Below are positions 1 through 7,687 of a stretch of 64,000 nt of DNA, in pieces. The stretch's first letter is position 1; each line of letters begins with the position of its first letter. Location: the NCBI RefSeq assembly GCF_003054055.1, contig NZ_QBKI01000002.1, forward strand, positions 124,001-188,000, written 5' to 3'. The position numbers were made by a program, and so were the translations under genes. The notes under the pieces are model-generated. The model saw only the letters and a program-made list of their open reading frames with translations. It was not told the origin of the DNA and did no database searches. This DNA comes from Pontibacter mucosus. GTDB taxonomy: Bacteria > Bacteroidota > Bacteroidia > Cytophagales > Hymenobacteraceae.

Positions 1-286
1 CATAAGCCATGGCCTCAATCTGCTCCTCAGGAGTGGTGGCGCGGTGCTTTGCCTTTATCAGTTCCTGGTTCAGTTGCTGGAATCCTTGCTTGATCAGTTC
101 CAGCAGGATAGCCTCCTTGTTGGCGAAGTGGTCATAGATAACGGGAACGCTGTACTCAATCGCCTCGGCAATTTTACGGATAGAGAGCGCCTGCCAGCCA
201 TCCTGCACCACCAGTTGCCAGGCTGCCTCAAGTATGGAGGCTCTCACCTCCTCCTTATGCCGTTTCTTTCGCTCCGCGATTCCCAT
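1..286 (-). CDS. TetR/AcrR family transcriptional regulator (3' end outside window)
   Basis: The visible 95 residues begin MGIAERKKRHKEEVRASILE and continue with the TetR N-terminal DNA-binding domain: the helix around AAWQLVVQDGWQALSIRKIA, then the recognition helix and the hallmark segment YSVPVIYDHFANKEAIL. The ligand-binding C-terminal part lies outside the left edge, so the effector cannot be guessed. TetR proteins are usually repressors that bind short palindromes, and a perfect 13-bp palindrome lies 25 bp upstream of this start, which suggests autoregulation. The start is the ATG at 286, the only good one before the domain. The gene is convergent with nothing visible and lies in the same direction as the DUF808 gene. 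The family is certain; the role is unknown. Confidence 0.9.
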   Translation of the reverse strand, partial: MGIAERKKRHKEEVRASILEAAWQLVVQDGWQALSIRKIAEAIEYSVPVIYDHFANKEAILLELIKQGFQQLNQELIKAKHRATTPEEQIEAMAY

Positions 287-310
287 TTTTTATTACCTCT
301 GTTATTTTAC

Positions 311-323
311 CTAACAGTGTTAG
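311..323. promoter_or_regulatory. Perfect palindrome, likely TetR operator
   Basis: CTAACAGTGTTAG is a perfect inverted repeat (6-bp arms, 1-bp centre) just upstream of the TetR-type gene start at 286. Its size, symmetry and TAACA/TGTTA half-sites are typical of TetR-family operators. Autoregulation is an inference from position. Confidence 0.6.
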
Positions 324-455
324 CAAAGGTAGAGGTTCCGCTTGATAAAACAAAAAATTGCCAGCGCAAAGTATAGCTGCCAGAGCAAAGCAAACGAGGC
401 TGCCCGGTTTCCCCGGACAGCCCCACAAAGTATAAAATCTTTGCTTCGCCCTGCC

Positions 456-1394
456 TTACGCTACCTTTTCAGCGGGGCGCTTGAATACTTTTTTGCCCAG
501 GTTCAGCACCATAGCGATAATGGCGCCCAGCAAAATGCCGCCCAGGGCCAGCACCACTACCTTCACTAACCAGGCCAGCGCAGGCACACCGGAGAGGGCA
601 TGCTCTAAGGACTCCAGCGGATGGTGCATGAATGGCAATCCGTGCGCAATTATCTCGGCACCCACCCACAGCATGGCTGCGGTGCCCAGGTACCCGAGCA
701 GCGTCAGAAACTTCGGCATGGATTTTACGATGCTGCGTCCGATCTTCCGGGTAGTCGGGTGGAATTTGTCCTGCGCCATGTGCACCCCAATGTCGTCGGC
801 TTTCACAATCAGGGCCACAAATCCGTAAACGGCAATGGTGATGAAGACGGCCACTGTAATCAAAACCACGATCTGGTTCATCAGCGGGCTGTTGGCCACG
901 GTGGCGTAGGCAATGGCCATAATCTCAGCTGAAAGTATAAAATCAGTCCGCACGGCGCTGCCAACGCGCTCTTTTTCCAGCTCCTGCGGGGTAATCGTTT
1001 CCATTTCCTCTGTTGGGGCATCGGTGGGCTCGTGGGTCTTGCTGAACATGGAGTGGACTTTTTCATAGCCCTCGAAGCACAGGTAGGCACCGCCCAGCAT
1101 GAGCAGGTAGGGTATCACCGCCGGCGCAAAATAGCCCAGCACCAGGGCAGCTGGCCCCAGAAATATCGCCTTGTTTATCAGCGACTTCTTGGCGATTTGG
1201 TAGATGATGGAGAGTTCGCGCTTGGGGTCGAGGCCCACCACATACTTCGGCGTCACGGCGGTGTCATCAATCACGATGCCGGAGACCTTACCCGTCGTTT
1301 TCGCCACCTGCGTCGGTACGTCGTCGAGGCTTGCCGCGCTTACTTTCACCAGCGCTGCCACATCATCCAATAGAGCGAGAAGACCTGTCGCCAT
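456..1394 (-). CDS. DUF808 (YedI-like) inner-membrane protein
   Basis: The 312-residue product starts MATGLLALLDDVAALVKVSA and carries the segment KVSGIVIDDTAVTPKYVVGL, both hallmarks of the DUF808/YedI family. Several hydrophobic segments follow (about residues 90-125, 160-200, 235-260 and 275-300), so it should sit in the inner membrane. Residues 115-140 form an acidic, Thr/Glu-rich cytosolic or periplasmic stretch. Length is that of the full family. No biochemical function is established for the family. It is a single gene with free intergenic DNA on both sides; AGTATA-type words lie just before it (about 1411) and just after it (about 429). Confidence 0.88.
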   Translation of the reverse strand: MATGLLALLDDVAALVKVSAASLDDVPTQVAKTTGKVSGIVIDDTAVTPKYVVGLDPKRELSIIYQIAKKSLINKAIFLGPAALVLGYFAPAVIPYLLMLGGAYLCFEGYEKVHSMFSKTHEPTDAPTEEMETITPQELEKERVGSAVRTDFILSAEIMAIAYATVANSPLMNQIVVLITVAVFITIAVYGFVALIVKADDIGVHMAQDKFHPTTRKIGRSIVKSMPKFLTLLGYLGTAAMLWVGAEIIAHGLPFMHHPLESLEHALSGVPALAWLVKVVVLALGGILLGAIIAMVLNLGKKVFKRPAEKVA

Positions 1395-1648
1395 TATCTG
1401 TTTGTTAGTTTAAAGTATAACCTGGCTTGTGCTGCCCAACCTTTACGGAAGTATAGTGACAGCACAATGTTTCAGGATCCTAAATTAAGCGAAAGAAGCA
1501 GGATCGCAATCAAGACTTCTTCTTACGTTGAAAAAAAATGAATGGCGGGCTTTTGCCAGGTTGCCGCTGCTCCGGATTCCTCATCCGGGGCTTTATACTT
1601 TGCTGGTTTGCCATCCGTTTTTGTTCTTGGAACTGCGGCCTTTCTGCG

Positions 1649-1698
1649 GCGGATTACAAATCCGCGATTATGATACTTTCGGATTGCAAATCCGAAAG
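1649..1698. repeat. REP-like palindromes (GGATTGCAAATCC type)
   Basis: Two adjacent palindromes occupy the gap between the DUF808 gene and the next membrane protein: GCGGATTACAAATCCGC at 1649-1665 and CTTTCGGATTGCAAATCCG (to 1698). The same type recurs at 49003-49020, 49118-49134 and about 49150-49164, and in degenerate form near 30695. These look like REP elements, the short palindromes spread by RAYT transposases. The rest of 1395-1748 holds no convincing gene. Confidence 0.6.
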
Positions 1699-1748
1699 AG
1701 CGAGTGGGGTGGTGTATCAGTAGTAGACGCAAATCGCTGGTTTATACT

Positions 1749-2411
1749 TTATGCCCTGGCCCAGGGGTTGATGCCTGCCGCCCTGATCTTAAAGTATAAA
1801 AGCAGCAGGTAGGCCATGTCGAAAATGAAGATGCTCACATACAGCAGGTTCAGAAAATAGGAGTGAGGGAAGTATAGGTACAGCAGTATGGAAGGAAACA
1901 CGGTGCCAACCATCTTGCACAGCGCAATATAAAGCGACTGCCCCTCGTGGCTGTTCCGTTTCAGCAGCAGCTGAATGAAAAGTATGGACATGAGCAGGTT
2001 CTGGCTGAAGGCCGCGTACACCCCGTTCAGGTCGTTAAGCTCGCGCGACAGCAGCAAAATAAACAGGAATGACAAGAGCAGCGTGAGCAGGAAAGTGGGA
2101 TAAAAGAGGCTGCCAGGCAAATGCTTCGGAAACGCCTTTCTTCCATAGGTCAGGTACTGCACCAGAATGCCGGCGTCCAGGGCAAGCCAGGCATAATCGA
2201 TGTAGAGCTGCGGTTTGCTGTGCGGATGCACGAAGGAAAAGATAAACTCCCAGGAGAGGTTCGCGCAAAGCGCCACCACCGGCATGCCATAGCTCTTGTC
2301 GAGAAAGCCCCGCCGCAGGATGAGCAGGTACGCCAGCGACCAGAAGATACCGCTGCATACTTTTAAGATGGCATCTACGGTGGGGTCTACATGAAGCGGG
2401 TTCTGTAGCAT
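1749..2411 (-). CDS. Seven-helix membrane protein resembling Pyr4/PaxB-type terpene cyclases
   Basis: The 220-residue protein is almost entirely hydrophobic, with about seven predicted membrane helices. Its N-terminal half contains FLDKSYGMPVVALCANLSWE followed after about 25 residues by WLALDAGILVQYLTYG. This order (a 'KxYxMPxxALxxNxxWE' segment, then a 'WxxLDxxIL' segment) is what I recall from the fungal integral-membrane terpene cyclases Pyr4, PaxB and AtmB, where the Glu and Asp are catalytic. The resemblance is from memory and weak outside these motifs, and no terpenoid genes are nearby. A plain membrane protein of unknown function is the safe call. The start at 2411 lies 10 bp from a duplicated transposon end. 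Confidence 0.5.
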   Translation of the reverse strand: MLQNPLHVDPTVDAILKVCSGIFWSLAYLLILRRGFLDKSYGMPVVALCANLSWEFIFSFVHPHSKPQLYIDYAWLALDAGILVQYLTYGRKAFPKHLPGSLFYPTFLLTLLLSFLFILLLSRELNDLNGVYAAFSQNLLMSILFIQLLLKRNSHEGQSLYIALCKMVGTVFPSILLYLYFPHSYFLNLLYVSIFIFDMAYLLLLYFKIRAAGINPWARA

Positions 2412-2420
2412 GTATGTTCG

Positions 2421-2506
2421 TCCTGGTTCCTGAATCTATACTTCCTGGCCGTGTGCTTTATACTTGCAGGAGCCTTTTCATACTTTGCTACAGGCCGGGA
2501 AGTTCT
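2421..2506 (-). repeat. Solo copy of the RAYT gene 5' end and upstream region
   Basis: These 86 bp align without a gap to 6026-6111, which covers the first codons of the RAYT transposase and its upstream sequence. Most positions agree, including the words TTCCTGAAT, TATACTTCCTG, TTTATACTTGC and CATACTTTGCT. In the solo copy the reading frame gives a RAYT-like N-terminus (RKYRFRNQDEH) that then stops making sense. It is either a remnant of a decayed RAYT or a non-autonomous end moved in trans. A degenerate REP (GCGTTCGCTTGTG) follows near 2546. Confidence 0.75.
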
Positions 2507-2698
2507 CCGTGATAAGTATAAATTTATTAAACAACACAGCGGCAGCGTTCGCTTGTGACAGGGGTTAGTTGCTGTGGACTGCTTTTCCAAAAGTTTATGA
2601 GGAGCATGTTAGATGCTTACGTAATGTTTCGGCAGTTTTGTAGCTGGTTGTTGGTAAAAGAACCGATAGCGGCGTAAGTATTTATATAAACATGAAGA

Positions 2699-3199
2699 AT
2701 GGGTGATTCAACAAATATTTGTTTGTCTTGTGGCTGCTGTTGCGATGGTACCATGATTGGTTTTGTACAGCTCGACCCGGAAGAGTTGCCTGTGTTGAGA
2801 GATTTAGTAGATGTTGAGAATGGAAATGGGGAAGGGTTCCTTCTTCATCCCTGTAAAAAATTTTGTGATGGTTGCACGATCTATTCCAGAAGACCGAAAC
2901 AATGTGCCCTTTTCAAGTGCGAACTCCTGAAATCCGTCGAGCAAAAGGAACTGGACTTTGATTCGGCTGTCGAAATTGTCGATGAGCTTAAACAAAGAAG
3001 GATCACTATAGAAGAAAAGTTGGCGCTACTGCAGATCGAACTTCCATTCCAATCCTTTTACTTTAAAATGGTCGGATTGAAAAACCTGTTTCAGAAAAGC
3101 GAGCCTGCATCATTAACGCAAGACCACATGGCTTTGAAATCGGATCTCGAGCAACTCGATAGTCTATTGTCAAAAAGATTTGGCGTCCCTATACTCTAA
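2699..3199 (+). CDS. YkgJ family cysteine-cluster protein
   Basis: The 166-residue protein opens with a dense cysteine set (C8, C11, C13, C14, C15 in ICLSCGCCCDGTMIGFV) and continues with HPCKKFCDGCTIYSRRPKQC and FKCE. This is the pattern of the YkgJ/UPF0153 family, whose clustered cysteines are thought to bind zinc or an Fe-S centre. Residues 80-166 are helical and charged, probably a family-specific tail. No membrane segment or signal peptide is seen, so it is presumably cytosolic. It stands alone, 228 bp before the PLP enzyme on the same strand; nothing shows that they work together. The substrate is unknown for the family. Confidence 0.85.
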   Translation: MGDSTNICLSCGCCCDGTMIGFVQLDPEELPVLRDLVDVENGNGEGFLLHPCKKFCDGCTIYSRRPKQCALFKCELLKSVEQKELDFDSAVEIVDELKQRRITIEEKLALLQIELPFQSFYFKMVGLKNLFQKSEPASLTQDHMALKSDLEQLDSLLSKRFGVPIL

Positions 3200-3314
3200 A
3201 TAGAGAATTAGTGGTTGAATCCATGATCTAACCTTATCACTACTTTTTTGTGACAATCCTGCTTATGTGCCGACTACTTGAACATAACATTTAATGTGGG
3301 GTTTAGAGATAAGA

Positions 3315-3343
3315 AGTTTGGTTCGACGGTAAAGCACCAAACT
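3315..3343 (+). other. Stem-loop in the leader of the PLP-enzyme gene
   Basis: AGTTTGGT (3315-3322) pairs perfectly with ACCAAACT (3336-3343) around a 13-nt loop, 84 bp before the PLP-enzyme start. I do not recognise a known riboswitch in 3200-3426. The rest of this gap holds no gene. Confidence 0.35.
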
Positions 3344-3426
3344 ACCACGCTATAGCAAATGTGATGTAGCATTTTTAAAGAAAATTTGAGCCGCTTATTT
3401 TATGGGCTTATCGCAATACAACTATT

Positions 3427-5271
3427 ATGGAAGAAGATAAAGTACTGAGTTATATTGAGGATGTGTTAGAAAACATGCCAGCTGACTGGTTGAGGCTAAC
3501 AACGCATCGACTGGATATTTACAAGGAACAACTGGCAAAAACTGAATTCCTGGAGCAGTTTGAAAGCCTGTTTAAAGACCGTAATGCGGAGACAGCAGCA
3601 CTCAGTGCATTACCCACTGCTTTCGATTACATCCGGTTGGGCCACCCCTTATCTTCGGTGCTGGAGTGGGCAATTGCCAGCTTACACGGGTTAAAACCGG
3701 AACAAGTCATCAGCTTCTCCTCCAGGACGATGCCTGTTTTGGCCGTGCTAAGGAAAAACTTACTGGCACAGAAGAATACACGCATCGTGTATACAGGTGC
3801 CTTACCAGATTTCTTTGACGCGGAAGTTCTAAGGCGTGTGTATGGCTATACGTTTGACTTAGAGCACGTTGAGAAAGTAGAAGAGATTACTGAGTTTGAC
3901 GGCAGCACCGTTTTCTATTCACAGGATGATGAAGTGGGGCAAGCTACCCTCACGCCTCAAATTGACTTTTATGTGAGTGTGCATGCGCAGCTCGGAAGTA
4001 TAATTTTGGTAAATGGCGAGAAGAACAAAGGCTACGTTTCAGAAATACAGCATGTAAGAAGGAGAGAGAGCATTGCCATGACGCCGGCCAATTGTTTCGC
4101 TGCCCTGCAGCAGCTGGTAGGAAAGTCTTCTGCTGATAAAGAGAAGGGCAATGCCGCAGCTAACAAAGCACAGGCTCAGAACTTGATCAAAGAAATTACC
4201 GGCACAGCTACGAAAGCGCTGCTTGGTTCCTCCGGGCTGTCTACGCAATATGCGATCATGATGGGTCTTGTTCATGAGGCTCTGGAAAAACATCCGGGTA
4301 AAGACATCAAATTTGTTGTTCCGCCAAACTGTTATGGCGGCACAAACGACCAGGCCAGGCGGGTAGCTGCCGCTCTCGACAAGGTGGAAATAGTGGACCT
4401 GCTGGTGGATGGGGAGCATGAGATGGTCCGAAGTATAGATACGGTGCTGGAGGAAATCGCCCGCCAGGATGCCGTGCCTTATATTATTGCGGAGATTCCG
4501 ACAAACCCGAGAGTCGAGGTTCCGGATCTGGCAAAGTTAAGGGAGGTGCTAAGCAAAGCGCGTAAGACGGCAGCCGGCAAAGTTGCGGTTGACCCGGTTT
4601 TCATCCTGGATCAGACCTTCTGCCCGAATGTACAATTTGTAAGCAAAGATGGGATTCTCTCCTCGATAAGGACCATTTCGTACGTAAGCGGATCGAAATT
4701 CCCGAGTGGCGGAAAAGCGACAGCCGGTTACTGTGTAGCCAATGCAAAAGCGGAAGCCTTGCTGGAGAAGATTGAAAAGCACCTGCTGCTTTGCGATAAT
4801 GAGGCGACGGACCATCAGGTAGAGATGCTGGCAGAGCAACTGCCTTCCATGAACCAAAGGATTGCAGATGCCTACAGGAACACGCGGGAGTTTGTAAACT
4901 TTATAAAAGATACGCTGCCGGAGGCGAAGATTAACTTTGTTTCAGAGGAACTGGCAAAAGAAGGATTTACGCCGTCTGTGTTTTCACTGGATCTTCCTAC
5001 GAAAGGGAATACGCACGAAGAAAGGGAAACCTACAAGCGGGCGCTGAATGATAAATTGATCAACATGATGATCAAAAGCATCCCCCATGAAAGTAAATAC
5101 TGTGTGAGCTATGGTCAGCTAAAGGGCTGTTACTGGACGATACCTGCCACCTCCACGCAAGGAACGACCAAGGAAGCCGACAAAGATTATATTGCCCGGG
5201 TATCCCTGTCTCCTGATCTGGATCTGGAACTACATAAAAAAGTTTTCAAAGACTTTGTAGAGCAGATATAA
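3427..5271 (+). CDS. Large PLP-dependent enzyme of the cystathionine-synthase-like fold
   Basis: The 614-residue protein has, in its second half, the layout of Cys/Met-metabolism PLP enzymes (fold type I): an N-terminal SSGLSTQYAI segment near 265, VPPNCYGGTND near 300, DPVFILDQTF near 390 (cofactor Asp), and VSGSKFPSGGKATAGY near 420, where the Lys is the likely Schiff-base residue. Family members are usually about 400 residues; here about 230 extra residues precede the core and I do not recognise a domain in them. Similar long forms exist in fungi and some Bacteroidota. A sulfur amino-acid lyase or transferase is likely but the reaction cannot be named. It stands alone and is followed by a stem-loop at 5314. 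Confidence 0.7.
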   Translation: MEEDKVLSYIEDVLENMPADWLRLTTHRLDIYKEQLAKTEFLEQFESLFKDRNAETAALSALPTAFDYIRLGHPLSSVLEWAIASLHGLKPEQVISFSSRTMPVLAVLRKNLLAQKNTRIVYTGALPDFFDAEVLRRVYGYTFDLEHVEKVEEITEFDGSTVFYSQDDEVGQATLTPQIDFYVSVHAQLGSIILVNGEKNKGYVSEIQHVRRRESIAMTPANCFAALQQLVGKSSADKEKGNAAANKAQAQNLIKEITGTATKALLGSSGLSTQYAIMMGLVHEALEKHPGKDIKFVVPPNCYGGTNDQARRVAAALDKVEIVDLLVDGEHEMVRSIDTVLEEIARQDAVPYIIAEIPTNPRVEVPDLAKLREVLSKARKTAAGKVAVDPVFILDQTFCPNVQFVSKDGILSSIRTISYVSGSKFPSGGKATAGYCVANAKAEALLEKIEKHLLLCDNEATDHQVEMLAEQLPSMNQRIADAYRNTREFVNFIKDTLPEAKINFVSEELAKEGFTPSVFSLDLPTKGNTHEERETYKRALNDKLINMMIKSIPHESKYCVSYGQLKGCYWTIPATSTQGTTKEADKDYIARVSLSPDLDLELHKKVFKDFVEQI

Positions 5272-5313
5272 GGCTGGTGGAGGTAGGGTAATACCAAAGC
5301 CAACCGAACCTGT

Positions 5314-5359
5314 GTTAGCCGCTATGTTACTCGCTTACGCGATGTGATTAGCGGCTAAC
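5314..5359. repeat. Inverted repeat after the PLP-enzyme gene
   Basis: GTTAGCCGCTA (5314-5324) and TAGCGGCTAAC (5349-5359) are a perfect 11-bp inverted repeat with a 24-nt loop. There is no T-run, so it is not a standard terminator; it may be another REP-like unit. The rest of 5360-5455 holds nothing recognisable. Confidence 0.5.
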
Positions 5360-5455
5360 GGCGTTTTAGGGCTATAACACATGCTTCCGTTTGTGCTGGG
5401 GATTTTGTTGTTGGTGATAACACCAACGATGGCAGGATATGAGTAACAAAACACT

Positions 5456-5477
5456 GGCGCAAGCGTCCGCTTGTGCC
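5456..5477 (+). repeat. REP element, left flank of RAYT
   Basis: GGCGCAAGCGTCCGCTTGTG plus CC is a 22-bp imperfect palindrome. Its exact reverse complement lies at 6242-6263, on the other side of the transposase gene. Confidence 0.8.
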
Positions 5478-5508
5478 GCGATGTTAACGGCTTATACTAT
5501 ACCCCACG

Positions 5509-6057
5509 TTACTCGATCAGCATAATGTCCAGCAAACCAGGTTCTCCTGCATAGGCAGCGGCGCTGCTGTATGTATAAGCCTCGGGGCGGCTGACAAAGC
5601 CAGCCTCTACCGGGTTTTGGTGGATGTAGTCCAACTTCTGCTGCAGCAGAAAATTCGTGTTTAGCTCGATAGGGTGGTTGTGCTGCTGCCAGAACTGAAA
5701 GTCATTGTTGTTGCCGTTCTTCTTCCCGGCCCGCTGCATCAGCCACAGCATCCATTCTTTGCGGCTCTCCTGCGGGTTATCCTGTATAGCTTTTCTGAGT
5801 TGGGTGGAAGTATAGCTTTTAAAGTCGCGCAAGATGTTTTGGAGCGGCTCCTGTTGGCTGCCGATGATTAGGTGCACGTGGCTGGTCATGATGCAGTAGG
5901 CGTATACTTCCAGCCCTTTATACTTTGTGCAATAGCTCAGGCTTTCGAGTAGCACCTGCCGATATTCGTCACGGATGAACACGTCTACCCAGTACACGAC
6001 CGGGAAGCTTACAAAGTATAGCTTGTGCTGGTCCCTGAATTTATACTTCCTGCTCAT
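5509..6057 (-). CDS. REP-associated tyrosine transposase (RAYT, Y1_Tnp family)
   Basis: The 182-residue protein is a single-domain HUH-type Y1 transposase of the IS200/IS605 superfamily. The metal-binding HUH motif is H60-V-H62 in IMTSHVHLIIG, preceded by the typical N-terminus RKYKFRDQHKLYFVSFPVV. The catalytic tyrosine is Y144 in LDYIHQNPVEAG, the standard RAYT context. Length is complete for the family. RAYTs nick and join single-stranded DNA at REP palindromes and are thought to spread REPs as domesticated genes. REP copies lie on both sides (5456-5477, 6146-6165, 6242-6263), so gene and substrate sites are together. The motif residues are intact, so it may be active. Confidence 0.93.
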   Translation of the reverse strand: MSRKYKFRDQHKLYFVSFPVVYWVDVFIRDEYRQVLLESLSYCTKYKGLEVYAYCIMTSHVHLIIGSQQEPLQNILRDFKSYTSTQLRKAIQDNPQESRKEWMLWLMQRAGKKNGNNNDFQFWQQHNHPIELNTNFLLQQKLDYIHQNPVEAGFVSRPEAYTYSSAAAYAGEPGLLDIMLIE

Positions 6058-6145
6058 GCTTTTTATACTTGCTGGAGCCTTTCCATACTTTGCTGCAGGC
6101 TGTCAGGTTCTATTGTCTTTGTAGAAACCCACACACTACATCATA

Positions 6146-6165
6146 GCGCAAGCGTCCGCTTGTGC
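6146..6165 (+). repeat. REP element, right flank of RAYT (direct)
   Basis: GCGCAAGCGTCCGCTTGTGC, identical to the 20-bp core of the left copy and in the same orientation; it pairs with the inverted copy at 6242-6263 in a BIME-like arrangement. Confidence 0.8.
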
Positions 6166-6241
6166 TGCCGCTGCTTTGGCTACGGGTTAGGATTTATGCT
6201 GGCTTTGATGCAGGGCAGGTGAAGTAGTATTGCTGTCGCAA

Positions 6242-6263
6242 GGCACAAGCGGACGCTTGCGCC
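6242..6263 (-). repeat. REP element, right flank of RAYT (inverted)
   Basis: This is the exact 22-bp reverse complement of the left copy at 5456-5477 (GGCACAAGCGGACGCTTGCG plus CC). Together they bracket the RAYT unit of about 0.8 kb. Confidence 0.8.
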
Positions 6264-6396
6264 AGAGAAATAAACTATTGTATAGGTTTAAAATATGAAA
6301 ATATATAAAATTATTTTGAATAAAATATTTTATATTATTAGTATAATTTTATATATTTATTGATAAGTACATTTTTGGCTATAAAACAAGGCGTAT

Positions 6397-7500
6397 ATGG
6401 ACTTTATAGACGTGATAAAGGCTCTTGGTGAAAAAGTGAGCCGAATGAAAGACACTATTCAAACTGAAGAGGCAACCAAGAACGCCTTTGTGATGCCATT
6501 CATTGCGGCACTTGGCTATGATGTTTTCAATCCTCTTGAGGTGATCCCCGAATTCGTTGCGGATCTAGGAATCAAGAAAGGCGAAAAAGTAGATTACTGT
6601 ATTCAAAAGAATGGAAAGCCAATAATTATTATTGAGTGTAAGCATTGGAAGGAAGAACTAAATGTTCATAACTCTCAGCTACATCGCTATTTCCATGTGT
6701 GCAGCACTCGCTTCGGCATTCTAACGAATGGCATTATTTACCGCTTCTATACTGATTTAGAGGAAGCTAATAAGATGGACAACAGGCCATTCTGGGAATT
6801 TAACATTACAGACATGAATGAGGCAGCTGTTCATGAATTGAAGAAGTACCAGAAGAATGCCTTTGATGTAGACCAAATTGTAAACGCAGCTACCGAACTA
6901 AAGTATACCCGGGAAATCAAAAAGATAGTAGGGGCTGAGTTTAGCAATCCCACAGAACCATTTGTACGCTACTTCGCAAAGCAAATCCATACTGGGATGG
7001 TGACCTCTAAAGTGATGGAGCAGTTTACTCCTATGGTAAAGAAATCCTTACAGCAGTATGTCAGCGAGCTAATAAGCGACCGGCTAAAGTCTGCTCTTTC
7101 CAATGAAGCAAATTCTGCCAAAGAAGATCAGGAGCAAAAGGCAGATCAAACACAGGCAGTAGCTCCGAGTCTACCTGAAGACAATAGTATAGAATTTACA
7201 GAGTTAGAAAAAGAAGGCTTCTTTATAGTAAAATCAATTTTAAGAACTAAGGTAGACAGCAATAGATTATATTATCGAGATACTCAGCGATACCTAAACA
7301 TTTTGCTTGATGATAACATCCGCAAAACAATCTGCCGACTTCATTTAAATGCTGCTAAGAAATACATAAGCTGGACAGATAATACAGGGAAAGAGGCTAA
7401 GGTTGAAATCGGATCGCTTGATAATATCTATGATTACTCCGAACAGCTTATCAACTCTATGATGAGATTTGAGAAGGTTTCTGAACCACAAACTGTATAA
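6397..7500 (+). CDS. Stand-alone type I restriction enzyme R protein N-terminal (HsdR_N) domain protein
   Basis: Residues 25-150 are an HsdR_N nuclease domain: the helix EEATKNAFVMPFIAALGYDVF, then D66 in KVDYCI, and E80-C-K82 in PIIIIECKHW, which complete a PD-(D/E)xK site, followed by QLHRYFHVCSTRFGILTNG. No helicase motor follows. Instead residues 150-260 are helical and residues 260-367 look like a separate C-terminal domain (around FTELEKEGFFIVKSILR). Such lone proteins are common on chromosomes and prophages, and their cleavage target is unknown. No methylase or specificity subunit is near, so it is not a complete type I system. The gene is more AT-rich than its surroundings and lies between a RAYT unit and a tRNA fragment, consistent with transfer. 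Confidence 0.85.
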   Translation: MDFIDVIKALGEKVSRMKDTIQTEEATKNAFVMPFIAALGYDVFNPLEVIPEFVADLGIKKGEKVDYCIQKNGKPIIIIECKHWKEELNVHNSQLHRYFHVCSTRFGILTNGIIYRFYTDLEEANKMDNRPFWEFNITDMNEAAVHELKKYQKNAFDVDQIVNAATELKYTREIKKIVGAEFSNPTEPFVRYFAKQIHTGMVTSKVMEQFTPMVKKSLQQYVSELISDRLKSALSNEANSAKEDQEQKADQTQAVAPSLPEDNSIEFTELEKEGFFIVKSILRTKVDSNRLYYRDTQRYLNILLDDNIRKTICRLHLNAAKKYISWTDNTGKEAKVEIGSLDNIYDYSEQLINSMMRFEKVSEPQTV

Positions 7501-7561
7501 ACAGCTTGTTCGCTCCAAAACTAACGCCATTGTTGGTATTTTCACCAACTACATAAATACC

Positions 7562-7595
7562 AAAACCCTGCAGACATTCATCTGCAGGGCTTTTT
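7562..7595. terminator. Terminator hairpin beside the tRNA-Leu remnant
   Basis: CCCTGCAGA / TCTGCAGGG arms (7566-7574 and 7581-7589) with a 6-nt loop and flanking A- and T-runs. It can end the HsdR_N transcript or, read leftwards, follow the tRNA-like sequence. A near-identical inverted copy is at 11877-11914. Confidence 0.7.
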
Positions 7596-7671
7596 ACCTT
7601 GGGTCAGGGTCGAACCGGCACGAGTGTTACCTCATCAATATTCAAGACCAACGCAGCTACCAACTCCGCCT
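7595..7671 (-). pseudogene. Decayed tRNA-Leu copy (likely old attachment site)
   Basis: This stretch matches the 3' three-quarters of the intact tRNA-Leu at 19341-19424: both contain TACCTTGGG, then TCGAACCGGCACGAGTGTTA, then AGACCAACGC and CTACC. The D-arm, the anticodon stem (by G-U pairs), the long variable arm and most of the T-arm survive. The anticodon loop has become CTTGAAT (UGA in the anticodon position). The 5' acceptor strand does not pair with the 3' strand, so this cannot be a working tRNA. A 3' tRNA fragment at a distance from the full gene is what site-specific integration leaves behind. Confidence 0.7.
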
Positions 7672-7687
7672 CATTTTGCACAAGTAA

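Noticed and set aside
3200..3426. Riboswitch before the PLP enzyme
   Set aside because: Only a single 8-bp stem is seen; no conserved core of a SAM-type or other riboswitch is recognised.
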